This document shows, piece by piece, positions 17,045 through 25,969 of a stretch of 64,000 nucleotides of DNA. The first letter of the stretch is position 1. Every line of letters begins with the position of its first letter. This DNA is from Asaia sp003994335 (lineage in GTDB: Bacteria > Pseudomonadota > Alphaproteobacteria > Acetobacterales > Acetobacteraceae): positions 124,001 to 188,000 of the forward strand of contig NZ_JBBCOR010000005.1 in the NCBI RefSeq assembly GCF_037151175.1, in the 5' to 3' direction. The position numbers were made by a program, and so were the translations under genes. A model generated the notes under the pieces. That model made no database searches. It was not told the DNA's origin and worked only from the letters and a program-made list of their open reading frames with translations.

Positions 17045-18247
17045 GTGTCTCAAAGCAGAATCATTCTCACGCTTAATTCCGGCTCGTCGAGCATCAAGTT
17101 TGCCCTGTTCGATGAACAGGGCGAGGCGGAGCGATTGCTCTCAGGTCTGGTCGAGTATCAGTCCGGCGGGGCTGTGCTGACGACGCGCACGCCTGACGGT
17201 GTCAGCAAGCGCATGGTGATCGAAACCGGCGCCAAGACCGGTAATGCCCATGGCGAGATGATCCGGCACGTTTTGAACTTCGTCGAATCCCATGAGACAG
17301 GGCGCGATATCGGGGCTGTAGGGCACCGGGTGGTTCATGGCGGCGCCCATTTCGAGGGACCGGCCCGGATCAACGAGAAGACACTGGCTCAACTCGACTC
17401 CCTGGTTCCGCTGGCTCCGCTGCATCAGCCGCCCAGTATTGCCCCGATGCGCCTGTTGATGCAGGAGAAGCCAGAGTTGCTCCAGATCGCCTGTTTCGAT
17501 ACCTCGTTCCACCATACCATTCCGACTGTGCGCACGCGGCTTCCGCTGCCCGCCGAGCTCCTCGAGGGCGGCGCGCGGGTGTATGGGTTCCATGGCCTTT
17601 CATACGATTATATCGCCAATGAGCTGGAGGCGCGGTTTCCCGCCATTGCTCATAAGCGAGTGCTCGTAGCCCATATCGGTAACGGTGCGAGCCTGTGCGC
17701 GCTGATGCACGGGCGCAGCGTGGCCACAACCATGGGTCTCACCGTACTGGACGGGCTCATGATGGGAACACGATGCGGTGCCATTGACCCCGGAGCCGTG
17801 CTCTACCTCCTGCAACAGAAGGGGCTTTCGCCCAAGGAAGTGCAGGATGTTCTCTATTACCGTTCGGGACTGCTCGGCGTATCCGGCGTTTCGAGCGACA
17901 TGCGTACCCTGCGGGAAAATGACGCCGACGAGAATGTGCAGCTTGCGCTGGACATGTTCGTCGAGCGCTTCGTACAGCAGGCTGGAGGGTTGATCGCACA
18001 GATGGGCGGGCTCGATGCGCTCGTCTTTACGGGAGGGATCGGGCAGAACGATGCCACCTTCCGTCAGGCTGTCTGCCAGCGACTCAGATTCCTCGACATC
18101 CAGATTTGCGAAGATGCAAATCTTGCAAGCCGACCTGTGATCAGCAGGCGTTCAGGAGGGCCAACAGTGCTGGTTGTCCCTGCGGATGAAGAAAAAACGA
18201 TCTTCCGACACACAAGAAGAATAATGGAAGGATGTCACACATCATGA
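17045..18247 (+). CDS. ackA: Acetate kinase
   Basis: A 400-residue ASKHA-fold kinase interconverting acetyl phosphate + ADP and acetate + ATP; length equals the family norm. NSGSSSIK is at 11-18. VGHRVVHGG supplies the catalytic Arg, CFDTSFHHTIP the catalytic Asp and GTRCGAIDPG a second Arg. The C-terminal nucleotide site GGIGQND is present. The start is GTG. Its TGA overlaps the ATG of xfp (ATGA), so the acetyl-P made by phosphoketolase can be turned into ATP by a co-translated partner. Confidence 0.95.
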   Translation: MSQSRIILTLNSGSSSIKFALFDEQGEAERLLSGLVEYQSGGAVLTTRTPDGVSKRMVIETGAKTGNAHGEMIRHVLNFVESHETGRDIGAVGHRVVHGGAHFEGPARINEKTLAQLDSLVPLAPLHQPPSIAPMRLLMQEKPELLQIACFDTSFHHTIPTVRTRLPLPAELLEGGARVYGFHGLSYDYIANELEARFPAIAHKRVLVAHIGNGASLCALMHGRSVATTMGLTVLDGLMMGTRCGAIDPGAVLYLLQQKGLSPKEVQDVLYYRSGLLGVSGVSSDMRTLRENDADENVQLALDMFVERFVQQAGGLIAQMGGLDALVFTGGIGQNDATFRQAVCQRLRFLDIQICEDANLASRPVISRRSGGPTVLVVPADEEKTIFRHTRRIMEGCHTS

Positions 18248-20616
18248 GCGAAAAAAATCCGCTAAGCGCCAAGCAAATAGCCCTGTTCGACCAGTGGTGG
18301 CAGGCTGCGAACTATCTCTCGGTTGCCCAGATCTATCTGCTCGACAATGCCCTGCTGCGCGAGCCGCTGAAGATCGAGCACGTCAAGCCCCGCCTGCTCG
18401 GCCATTTTGGTACCACGCCGGGTCTGACCCTGCTTTATCTGCACCTGAACCGTATTATCAAGGAACGTCAGAAGAGCGTGCTCTTCATCGCGGGGCCTGG
18501 CCATGGCGCTCCGGGCGTCGTGGCAGCGACCTATCTGGAAGGCACCTATAGCGAGTACTTCCCCGAGATTTCGCAGGATGTCGAGGGCGTAGGCCGCCTG
18601 GTCAAGCAGTTCTCGTTCCCCGGCGGCATCCCCAGCCACGTGGCGGCGACCACCCCTGGCTCCATCCATGAAGGCGGCGAACTCGGCTATTCGATCTCTC
18701 ACGCCTATGGTGCGGCACTCGATAACCCCGATCTGATCGTCGCCTGCGTGGTTGGCGATGGTGAGGCGGAAACCGGCCCGCTCGCGACGTCGTGGCACAG
18801 CAACAAGTTCCTCGACCCGCGTAACGACGGTGCCGTCCTCCCGATCCTGCACCTGAATGGATACAAGATCGCCAACCCGACCGTTCTGGCCCGTATCCCT
18901 GAATCCGAGCTGCTCGATCTGTTCCGCGGTTACGGCTACGAACCCATCATCGTGGCTGGGGATGATCGCGACACGGTGCATCAACTCATGGCCCATGCCA
19001 TGGATGTCTGTTTCGACAAGATCGCGGAAATCCAGAAGCGCGCCCGTACAGAGAACAACGCCGAGCGTCCCACCTGGCCCATGATCATCATGCGCACACC
19101 CAAGGGCTGGACCGGCCCCAAGGAAGTGGACGGCCAGCGTTGTGAGGGCTATTGGCGCGCCCATCAGGTGCCGCTGACCGATATCGAGAAGCCGGGTCAC
19201 CTGAAGATTCTCGAAGACTGGATGCGTAGCTACAAGCCCGAGACGCTCTTCGACGAAAACGGTCGCCTCCACGCCGAGATCGCCGCGCTGGCGCCGGAGG
19301 GTACTCTGCGTATGAGCGACAACCCGCATGCCAATGGTGGGCAGCTGCGTCGCCCCCTGCGTATGCCGGATATCGAGACCCACGCACTCGACGTTCCGTC
19401 TCCGGGTGCAGTGCAGGGCGAAAGCACCCGTATCCTCGGAGCGTGGCTGCGTGACGTCATGAAAATGAACCTGGAGAGCCGCAATTTCCGCGTGCTGTCA
19501 CCGGATGAAAACAACTCGAACCGTCTCAACGATGTGCTCGAGGTGACCAATCGCGCCTGGGTCGCAGACAAGTTTTCTTACGACGACCATCTGGCGGCAG
19601 ACGGGCTGGTCATGGAGATCCTGAGCGAACACACGATCCAGGGTTGGCTCGAAGGGTATCTGCTCACTGGTCGTCACGGTTTCTTCTCGTGCTACGAGGC
19701 GTTCGTCCATCTCGTGGATTCGATGGTCAACCAGCACGCCAAATGGATCAAATCGGCCAAGGAAGTCCAGTGGCGCCGTCCGATCGCCTCGCTGAACTAT
19801 CTGCTGACCTCGCATGTCTGGCGTCAGGACCATAACGGCTTCAGCCATCAGGATCCGGGGTTTATGGATCACGTGGTGAACAAAAAGGCCGATATCGCCC
19901 GCGTGTATCTGCCGCCCGATGCCAACACCCTGCTCTACGTGGCCAAGCACTGCCTTGAGAGCTGGGACCGCATCAACGTGATCGTGGCAGGCAAGCAGCC
20001 TGAGCATCAGTGGCTTGATATCGATGCCGCCATCGCGCATTGCAGCCAGGGTATTGGCATCTGGCAATGGGCCAGCAACGACAAGGGGTATGACCCTGAC
20101 CTCGTGATCGCGTCTGCGGGCGACGTACCGACGGTCGAGGCGCTGGCCGCCGTGCAATTGCTGCGCGAACACGCCCCCGACATCAAGGTGCGCTTTGTGA
20201 ATGTGGTTGATCTGATGACGCTTCAGTCACCGAGCGAGCATCCGCATGGTCTGGACGACGTGACGTTCGACAACCTGTTTACGAAGGACAAGCCGGTTCT
20301 CTTTGCTTTCCACGGCTACCCGCAGCTTGTGCATCGCTTGATCTATCGTCGGAGCAACCGGGCGAACTTCCATGTCCATGGTTTCCGCGAGGAAGGCACG
20401 ACGACCACACCGTTCGACATGACGGTGCGGAATAATCTGGATCGCTTCCACATCATTCTCAATGCTGTGCGTCGTGTTCCCGCCCTCTCAGGTCATGCGG
20501 CCTATGTCACGCAGATGATCAACGACAAGCTCGTCGAGCATAAGCGGTACATCGCGCAATACGGTGAAGACATGCCTGAAATCCGCAACTGGCAGTGGAA
20601 AGGTGAAAAGGCCTGA
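18244..20616 (+). CDS. xfp: Xylulose-5-phosphate/fructose-6-phosphate phosphoketolase
   Basis: A 790-residue thiamine-diphosphate enzyme that cleaves xylulose-5-P (and often fructose-6-P) with phosphate to acetyl-P plus glyceraldehyde-3-P or erythrose-4-P. The TPP-binding motif GDGEAETGP is near residue 171. GPGHGAPG lies near 82 and the C-terminal pyrimidine/transketolase-like domains follow. The length matches the ~790-residue family. The ATG at 18244 overlaps the ackA stop; the alternative ATG at 18232 adds four residues but directly abuts GGAAGG. In acetic acid bacteria this enzyme makes acetate from pentoses. Confidence 0.95.
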   Translation: MSEKNPLSAKQIALFDQWWQAANYLSVAQIYLLDNALLREPLKIEHVKPRLLGHFGTTPGLTLLYLHLNRIIKERQKSVLFIAGPGHGAPGVVAATYLEGTYSEYFPEISQDVEGVGRLVKQFSFPGGIPSHVAATTPGSIHEGGELGYSISHAYGAALDNPDLIVACVVGDGEAETGPLATSWHSNKFLDPRNDGAVLPILHLNGYKIANPTVLARIPESELLDLFRGYGYEPIIVAGDDRDTVHQLMAHAMDVCFDKIAEIQKRARTENNAERPTWPMIIMRTPKGWTGPKEVDGQRCEGYWRAHQVPLTDIEKPGHLKILEDWMRSYKPETLFDENGRLHAEIAALAPEGTLRMSDNPHANGGQLRRPLRMPDIETHALDVPSPGAVQGESTRILGAWLRDVMKMNLESRNFRVLSPDENNSNRLNDVLEVTNRAWVADKFSYDDHLAADGLVMEILSEHTIQGWLEGYLLTGRHGFFSCYEAFVHLVDSMVNQHAKWIKSAKEVQWRRPIASLNYLLTSHVWRQDHNGFSHQDPGFMDHVVNKKADIARVYLPPDANTLLYVAKHCLESWDRINVIVAGKQPEHQWLDIDAAIAHCSQGIGIWQWASNDKGYDPDLVIASAGDVPTVEALAAVQLLREHAPDIKVRFVNVVDLMTLQSPSEHPHGLDDVTFDNLFTKDKPVLFAFHGYPQLVHRLIYRRSNRANFHVHGFREEGTTTTPFDMTVRNNLDRFHIILNAVRRVPALSGHAAYVTQMINDKLVEHKRYIAQYGEDMPEIRNWQWKGEKA

Positions 20617-21428
20617 TGAAACCGCAGGTTCAACTCGTCCTCGCCGATGTGGATGGAACATTGGTGACGAGGGACAAGATCCTCACACCACGGGCTATCC
20701 GTGCCGTTCAGGCCCTGCGTGAGCGGGGTATACGGTTCGCCATTACGAGCGGTCGTCCGCCACGTGGCATGGCGATGCTGATTGAACCTCTGGCGATCGA
20801 TCTGCCGATCGCCGGTTTCAATGGTGGCGTTCTGGTCCATCCGGACTGGAGCGTCATCGAAACCAAACGTCTGACTCATGATCAGGCAGAGACGGTTCTG
20901 AAGCTCATACGCGATCACGGGGCAGACCCCTGGGTTTACACGAGCCATGAATGGATCGTGAGCGATCTGGATGCGCCCCATGTCTCGCGTGAGGAATGGA
21001 CAGTCAAATTCGCGCCCCGTGCAGATGACGTGACCCGTCATCTGCATGACGTCGTGAAGATCACGGGTGTCAGCGATGATGCCGTTCTGATGCAGAAGCT
21101 TGAACGGGACCTTCAGGAGGCCCTTGGCAACACCGCCTCGGCTGCCTGCTCACAGCCCTATTACGTCGATGTTACCAATCGCGAGGCGAACAAGGGTGGC
21201 GTTGTGACGACTCTCGAAACGCTGTTCGACATTCCGGCCTCCGCGATGGTGACCATGGGTGATCAACCGAACGACATGCTGATGTTCGCCAAAAGCGGCA
21301 TGTCGATTGCGATGGGGCAGGCGAATGACACCGTCAAGGCGGCAGCGACCCATGTTTCGACCTCATGCGAGGAAGAGGGTTTCGCCATCGGTCTTGAACG
21401 CTATGTATTGGGGGGCGTTACCGACTGA
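20616..21428 (+). CDS. Cof-type HAD-IIB phosphatase
   Basis: A 270-residue haloacid-dehalogenase hydrolase of the Cof/YidA group. Motif I is LADVDGTL, motif II TSGRP, and motif IV MGDQPNDMLMF; the C2 cap lies between. Members dephosphorylate sugar phosphates, erythrose-4-P or nucleotide cofactors. Its ATG overlaps the xfp stop (TGATG), so it is in the ackA-xfp operon. A role in clearing phosphorylated sugar intermediates around phosphoketolase is an inference. Confidence 0.88.
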   Translation: MKPQVQLVLADVDGTLVTRDKILTPRAIRAVQALRERGIRFAITSGRPPRGMAMLIEPLAIDLPIAGFNGGVLVHPDWSVIETKRLTHDQAETVLKLIRDHGADPWVYTSHEWIVSDLDAPHVSREEWTVKFAPRADDVTRHLHDVVKITGVSDDAVLMQKLERDLQEALGNTASAACSQPYYVDVTNREANKGGVVTTLETLFDIPASAMVTMGDQPNDMLMFAKSGMSIAMGQANDTVKAAATHVSTSCEEEGFAIGLERYVLGGVTD

Positions 21429-21455
21429 TCCGCCTCAGGATCAGGAAGGACGCCC

Positions 21456-22091
21456 ATGATCGATCTGTATTACTGGCCCACCCCAAACGGCCACAAGATT
21501 ACTCTCTTCCTCGAGGAAGCGGGGCTGGAGTATCGGATCATTCCGGTGAACATCAGCAAAGGCGACCAGTTCGCGCCGGATTTCCTGAAGATCTCCCCCA
21601 ACAACAAGATGCCAGCCATCGTCGATCACGAACCGGCAGATGGCGGTTCGCCGCTGAGTGTTTTTGAATCGGGAGAAATCCTGCTCTATCTCGCAGAGAA
21701 GACGGGACGCTTCCTGCCCGCTGACCCGCGTGGCAAGATTGCAGCATTGGAATGGCTTTTCTGGCAGATGGGCGGTTTTGGTCCGATGCTCGGCCAGAAC
21801 CACCATTTTGCTCTCTATGCGCCAGAGAAAATTCCCTATGCCATCAAACGGTATCAGGATGAGACCAAACGCCTCTATGGCGTGTTGGAAACGCGGCTCC
21901 GGGCGAGCCCGTTTGTAACAGGGGCCGAATACGGCATTGCCGATATGGCGACTTATCCCTGGACTCGTACCTGGAAAGAGCAGGGAATCACGCTCGATGA
22001 CTTCCCGGCGATCAAGGCCTGGCGTGAAACCATCGAGGCGAGGCCAGCGACGCAGCGCGCACTCGCCAGGGCAGACGCAGTCAGATCCTGA
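21456..22091 (+). CDS. Glutathione S-transferase family protein (YfcG/YghU-like)
   Basis: A 211-residue GST: N-terminal thioredoxin fold and helical C-terminal domain. The active-site strand reads YWPTPNGHKITLFLEE, with Thr-Asn in place of the usual Tyr/Ser/Cys, typical of the Nu-class YfcG/YghU proteins that reduce disulfides with glutathione. The NKMPAIVDHE segment holds the cis-Pro, and the FESGEILLYLAEK segment the glutathione-binding Glu-Ser. It lies 27 nt after the HAD gene, with AGGA in between, so it is probably the last gene of the operon. The link to phosphoketolase metabolism is not clear. Confidence 0.85.
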   Translation: MIDLYYWPTPNGHKITLFLEEAGLEYRIIPVNISKGDQFAPDFLKISPNNKMPAIVDHEPADGGSPLSVFESGEILLYLAEKTGRFLPADPRGKIAALEWLFWQMGGFGPMLGQNHHFALYAPEKIPYAIKRYQDETKRLYGVLETRLRASPFVTGAEYGIADMATYPWTRTWKEQGITLDDFPAIKAWRETIEARPATQRALARADAVRS

Positions 22092-22100
22092 CCTGGGAAA

Positions 22101-22126
22101 GCGATGGGCGGGATTCCGCCCATCGC
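22101..22126. terminator. Strong hairpin between convergent GST and arabitol dehydrogenase genes
   Basis: GCGATGGGCGG-gatt-CCGCCCATCGC is a perfect 11-bp stem with a four-base loop in the 85-nt convergent gap. It could end transcripts from both sides, although no clear T-run follows. Confidence 0.7.
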
Positions 22127-22176
22127 CAATCCAAAGTTTCCCGCCCCTGGATCATCGTTCCAGACGGGGAGCGATA

Positions 22177-22950
22177 TTACCAGACGGTGAAGCCACCATC
22201 GACGCTGACAATCGAGCCAGTCATGAGGCTGGCGGCATCTGAAGCCAGGAACTGGACCACCGAAGCCACTTCTTCCGGCTGCCCTACACGACCCATAGGT
22301 GTTCCATCCACCCAGCGGTCGTAGAGCGCGGGCTTTTGCATGCCAAAACGCGTCAGGGTTGTCTCGATATAAGTCGGAGCAACCGCATTCGCACGAATGC
22401 CATGGGGCGCCCATTCCGCTGCGAGCGAGCGGATATACTGGTGCACACCGGCCTTCGAGGCGTTATACGCGGCCTGCTCCTGCGGACGGTTCACGATCAG
22501 GCCGGACATCGAGCCGATCGCCACGATCGCGCCGGATTTCTGCTGGATCATGATCTTGCCGGCGGCCTGACAGCAGCGGAAAACACCGTTCAGATTGACA
22601 TTGATCTGTTTGAGCCACTGATCTTCCGTCATGTCTTCGGCCTTGACCTCGGAAATGCACAGACCCGCATTCGCGACCAGAATGTCGAGCTTGCCATGAC
22701 GCTTCATGATGGTGTCGACAGCCGAGGTCACGCTCGCTTCCGAGGTCACGTCCATGGCGACGCTGCAGGATTTGAACCCCTGGGCAACCAGCCCCTTCGC
22801 CGATTCAGCAGCTTTTTCGCCGTCGAGATCGGCGATCACCACATGGGCACCCGCTTCGGCCAGAGCCGAGGCGCAGCAGAGGCCGATATTCTGGGCGCCG
22901 CCGGTGATGACGGCCACGCGCCCGTCGAGGCGCAGTTTTTCCATATACAT
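22177..22950 (-). CDS. arDH: D-arabitol dehydrogenase (NAD-dependent SDR)
   Basis: A 257-residue classical short-chain dehydrogenase. From memory, its start MYMEKLRLD and long stretches (NRPQEQAAYNASKAGVHQ, APTYIETTLTRFGM) are very close to the Gluconobacter oxydans NAD-dependent D-arabitol dehydrogenase that makes D-xylulose. The Rossmann motif is TGGAQNIG, catalytic Ser is in IGSMSG and Tyr/Lys in YNASK. I start at ATG 22950; the upstream frame to 23034 overlaps the ATPase gene. It is the last gene of the polyol import operon, 17 nt after the ABC ATPase, so cytoplasmic oxidation follows uptake. A related polyol (ribitol, xylitol) is possible. Confidence 0.9.
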   Translation of the reverse strand: MYMEKLRLDGRVAVITGGAQNIGLCCASALAEAGAHVVIADLDGEKAAESAKGLVAQGFKSCSVAMDVTSEASVTSAVDTIMKRHGKLDILVANAGLCISEVKAEDMTEDQWLKQINVNLNGVFRCCQAAGKIMIQQKSGAIVAIGSMSGLIVNRPQEQAAYNASKAGVHQYIRSLAAEWAPHGIRANAVAPTYIETTLTRFGMQKPALYDRWVDGTPMGRVGQPEEVASVVQFLASDAASLMTGSIVSVDGGFTVW

Positions 22951-22967
22951 GGTCGAGAACTCTCTAG

Positions 22968-24071
22968 TTAACCGGCAAGACGGTGACGCACGAGCTTGGT
23001 AAGCGCCATCCCTCTTGCATCGAAAAGGTGACAATTTTCAGCGAGCACGCGCAGCCCAACGGGAGCGTCGACCTCGCCGCCATGATCGCCATCGGTCTGC
23101 ACGATAATGAGCGCCCCATCAGGAAGCGCGACGTGCAGCAGCGTGAGCGCGCCGAGACGTTCAACCATGCGGATCGTGCCGGTAATCTCACCCTGCGGAT
23201 CGAGGACGATGTGCTCCGGCCGAACCCCGAGCGTCATGGCCTCGGCCGAGGCGGTCTCGCCCGGGAGAACCGGCACCGTAACCGGTGCGCCATGGTCGAT
23301 CGCCACCATAATTCCGCTCTCGGTTACGCTGCGTACGGTCACAGGCAGGAAGTTCATGGGGGGCGAGCCTATGAACCGCGCAACGAACAGGTTGCGCGGA
23401 TGGTGATAGAGTTCGAGCGGGGAGCCCACCTGCTCGACGACGCCTTTCTGCAGCACCACAATCTTGTCCGCCATGGTCATGGCCTCGACCTGGTCATGGG
23501 TGACATAGATTGTTGTTGCCTTCAGGCGACGATGCAGCGTTGCGAGTTCGACGCGCATCTGCCCACGCAGAGCCGCGTCAAGATTGGAGAGCGGCTCGTC
23601 GAAAAGGAAGACCTTCGGGTTGCGCACAATGGCGCGTCCGATGGCCACACGCTGTCTCTGCCCACCTGAAAGCTGTCCCGGTTTGTGCTTGAGATAGGAA
23701 TCGAGCTGCAGCGTCTTCGCGACGTCGTTGATCTTCTGACGACGCTCGGGCTCGGGCATGCCTGCCAGCTTCAGGCCGAATTCCATATTCTGATAGACAT
23801 TCATATGCGGGTAGAGCGCATAGGACTGAAAGACCATGGCGAGGCCGCGCTTTGCGGGCTCGATATCATTGACCCGTTTGCCATCGATCAGGAGATCGCC
23901 CGCCGAGATTTCCTCCAGCCCGGCGATCATCCGCAGCAGTGTGGACTTACCGCAGCCCGAGGGACCGACGAAGACGACGAATTCCTCGTCGTTGATGTCG
24001 AGAGAAACACCCTTGATGATTTCTTCGGCGTGATAGGTCTTGCGGATATCGCGCAGTTCAACTTTAGCCAT
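22968..24071 (-). CDS. Polyol/sugar ABC transporter ATPase (SmoK/MtlK-like)
   Basis: A 367-residue ATPase of the CUT1 (MalK/UgpC/SmoK) family that powers import. Walker A GPSGCGKS is at 36-43, the signature LSGGQRQR follows, and Walker B is VFLFDEPLSNLD. The last ~130 residues are the MalK-type regulatory OB domain (GVRPEHIVLD). It sits between permease and arabitol dehydrogenase on the minus strand, 39 nt after the permease. It resembles the sorbitol/mannitol systems of alphaproteobacteria. Confidence 0.92.
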   Translation of the reverse strand: MAKVELRDIRKTYHAEEIIKGVSLDINDEEFVVFVGPSGCGKSTLLRMIAGLEEISAGDLLIDGKRVNDIEPAKRGLAMVFQSYALYPHMNVYQNMEFGLKLAGMPEPERRQKINDVAKTLQLDSYLKHKPGQLSGGQRQRVAIGRAIVRNPKVFLFDEPLSNLDAALRGQMRVELATLHRRLKATTIYVTHDQVEAMTMADKIVVLQKGVVEQVGSPLELYHHPRNLFVARFIGSPPMNFLPVTVRSVTESGIMVAIDHGAPVTVPVLPGETASAEAMTLGVRPEHIVLDPQGEITGTIRMVERLGALTLLHVALPDGALIIVQTDGDHGGEVDAPVGLRVLAENCHLFDARGMALTKLVRHRLAG

Positions 24072-24110
24072 GGGTCACTCCGAAAGAGCGTGTGAATCCG
24101 AAAGAAAGGG

Positions 24111-24938
<828 letters not shown>

Positions 24939-24942
24939 GATC

Positions 24943-25836
24943 TCATGCCTCCAGATTGCGGGCGACCGCACGAACGAGGAATGCCGCGATGATGTTGGCG
25001 ATGATGATTGCGATCACGCCGCCCGCCGAGGCGCCACCAATATCGAACTGAAGCAAGGCGCGCGAATAGATCAGGAAGGCGAGATTGGTGGAAGCAACAC
25101 CCGGTCCGCCAGAGGTGGTGACCGAAATCTCGGCAAACACCGTGAGCAGGTAGATTGTCTCGATCATGATCACGACGGTGATCGCCCGGCTGAGATGCGG
25201 CAGGATGATATAGCGAAACCGGGCGATCGGACCCGCACCGTCCATACGCGCCGCTTCCTTCTGCTCATGATCGAGCGACTGAACCGCAGTCAGCAGGATC
25301 AGCACAGCGAAAGGGAGCCATTCCCAGGCCACAATCATCATCACGGTCTGCATGGGATAATGGGCCAGCCAATCTATGGGCTGCAGCCCGATAGCTCGCA
25401 TGAACGCGCTGTACACCCCGTAGATGGGATGGAGCATCAGGTTCTTCCACAGCAATGCCGAGACGGTGGGCATCACGAAGAAGGGTGAAATGACGAGCAC
25501 GCGGGCGATCCCGCGCCCGAAGAAGTCCTGATCGTAGAGCACCGCGAGCAAGACGCCGCCGCCAACGCTGATCACGAGCACGCCCAGAACGAGCAACACC
25601 GTGTTGAGCAGCGCGTAGAGGAAGTCAGGATCAGTCAGCAGATAGACGTAGTTGCTGAATCCGGCGAAGCCCTTCAGCGTGGGGTCGACCAGATTGTAAT
25701 TCTGGAACGAATACCAGAGTGTCAGGACGAGGGGGATCAGAGACCAGATAAGCAGGATGATTACGGCGGGGGAGAGAAAGATTCCCGCACCTGATTTGCG
25801 TTTCACCCGTTCCGGCGTGGCAATGACAGCTTCCAT
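24943..25836 (-). CDS. Polyol ABC transporter permease 1 (SmoF/MtlF-like)
   Basis: A 297-residue inner-membrane permease with six segments, the first starting near residue 15. The EAA loop EAARMDGAGPIARFRYI is present. I start at ATG 25836 with GGAG about 8 nt upstream; the ATG at 25860 (AGGA upstream) is also possible and would add eight residues. In SmoEFGK/MtlEFGK systems a periplasmic binding-protein gene normally precedes this gene. Here the FGGY kinase does, after a gap of about 110 nt, and no binding-protein gene is present in the window. Confidence 0.9.
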   Translation of the reverse strand: MEAVIATPERVKRKSGAGIFLSPAVIILLIWSLIPLVLTLWYSFQNYNLVDPTLKGFAGFSNYVYLLTDPDFLYALLNTVLLVLGVLVISVGGGVLLAVLYDQDFFGRGIARVLVISPFFVMPTVSALLWKNLMLHPIYGVYSAFMRAIGLQPIDWLAHYPMQTVMMIVAWEWLPFAVLILLTAVQSLDHEQKEAARMDGAGPIARFRYIILPHLSRAITVVIMIETIYLLTVFAEISVTTSGGPGVASTNLAFLIYSRALLQFDIGGASAGGVIAIIIANIIAAFLVRAVARNLEA

Positions 25837-25931
25837 AGTCAAGCTCCACGAGCGAAACATCGCCCGTCCTGGCTGTGAAGGAAAACATTAGTAAGACAAG
25901 GTCGGAATTCCGAGGCGCAGCCCCTTCAGTT

Positions 25932-25960
25932 GCGGTTCGGGACGGCAGTGCCCGAACCGC
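25932..25960 (-). promoter_or_regulatory. Intercistronic hairpin between kinase and permease genes
   Basis: GCGGTTCGGG-acggcagtg-CCCGAACCGC is a perfect 10-bp stem 9 nt after the kinase stop. A 12-bp palindrome, TCGGAATTCCGA, lies 18 nt further on (25902-25913). The hairpin could terminate or attenuate transcription, or stabilise the kinase mRNA, so kinase and transporter may be expressed unequally. There is no T-run. Confidence 0.55.
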
Positions 25961-25969
25961 GATACTTGC

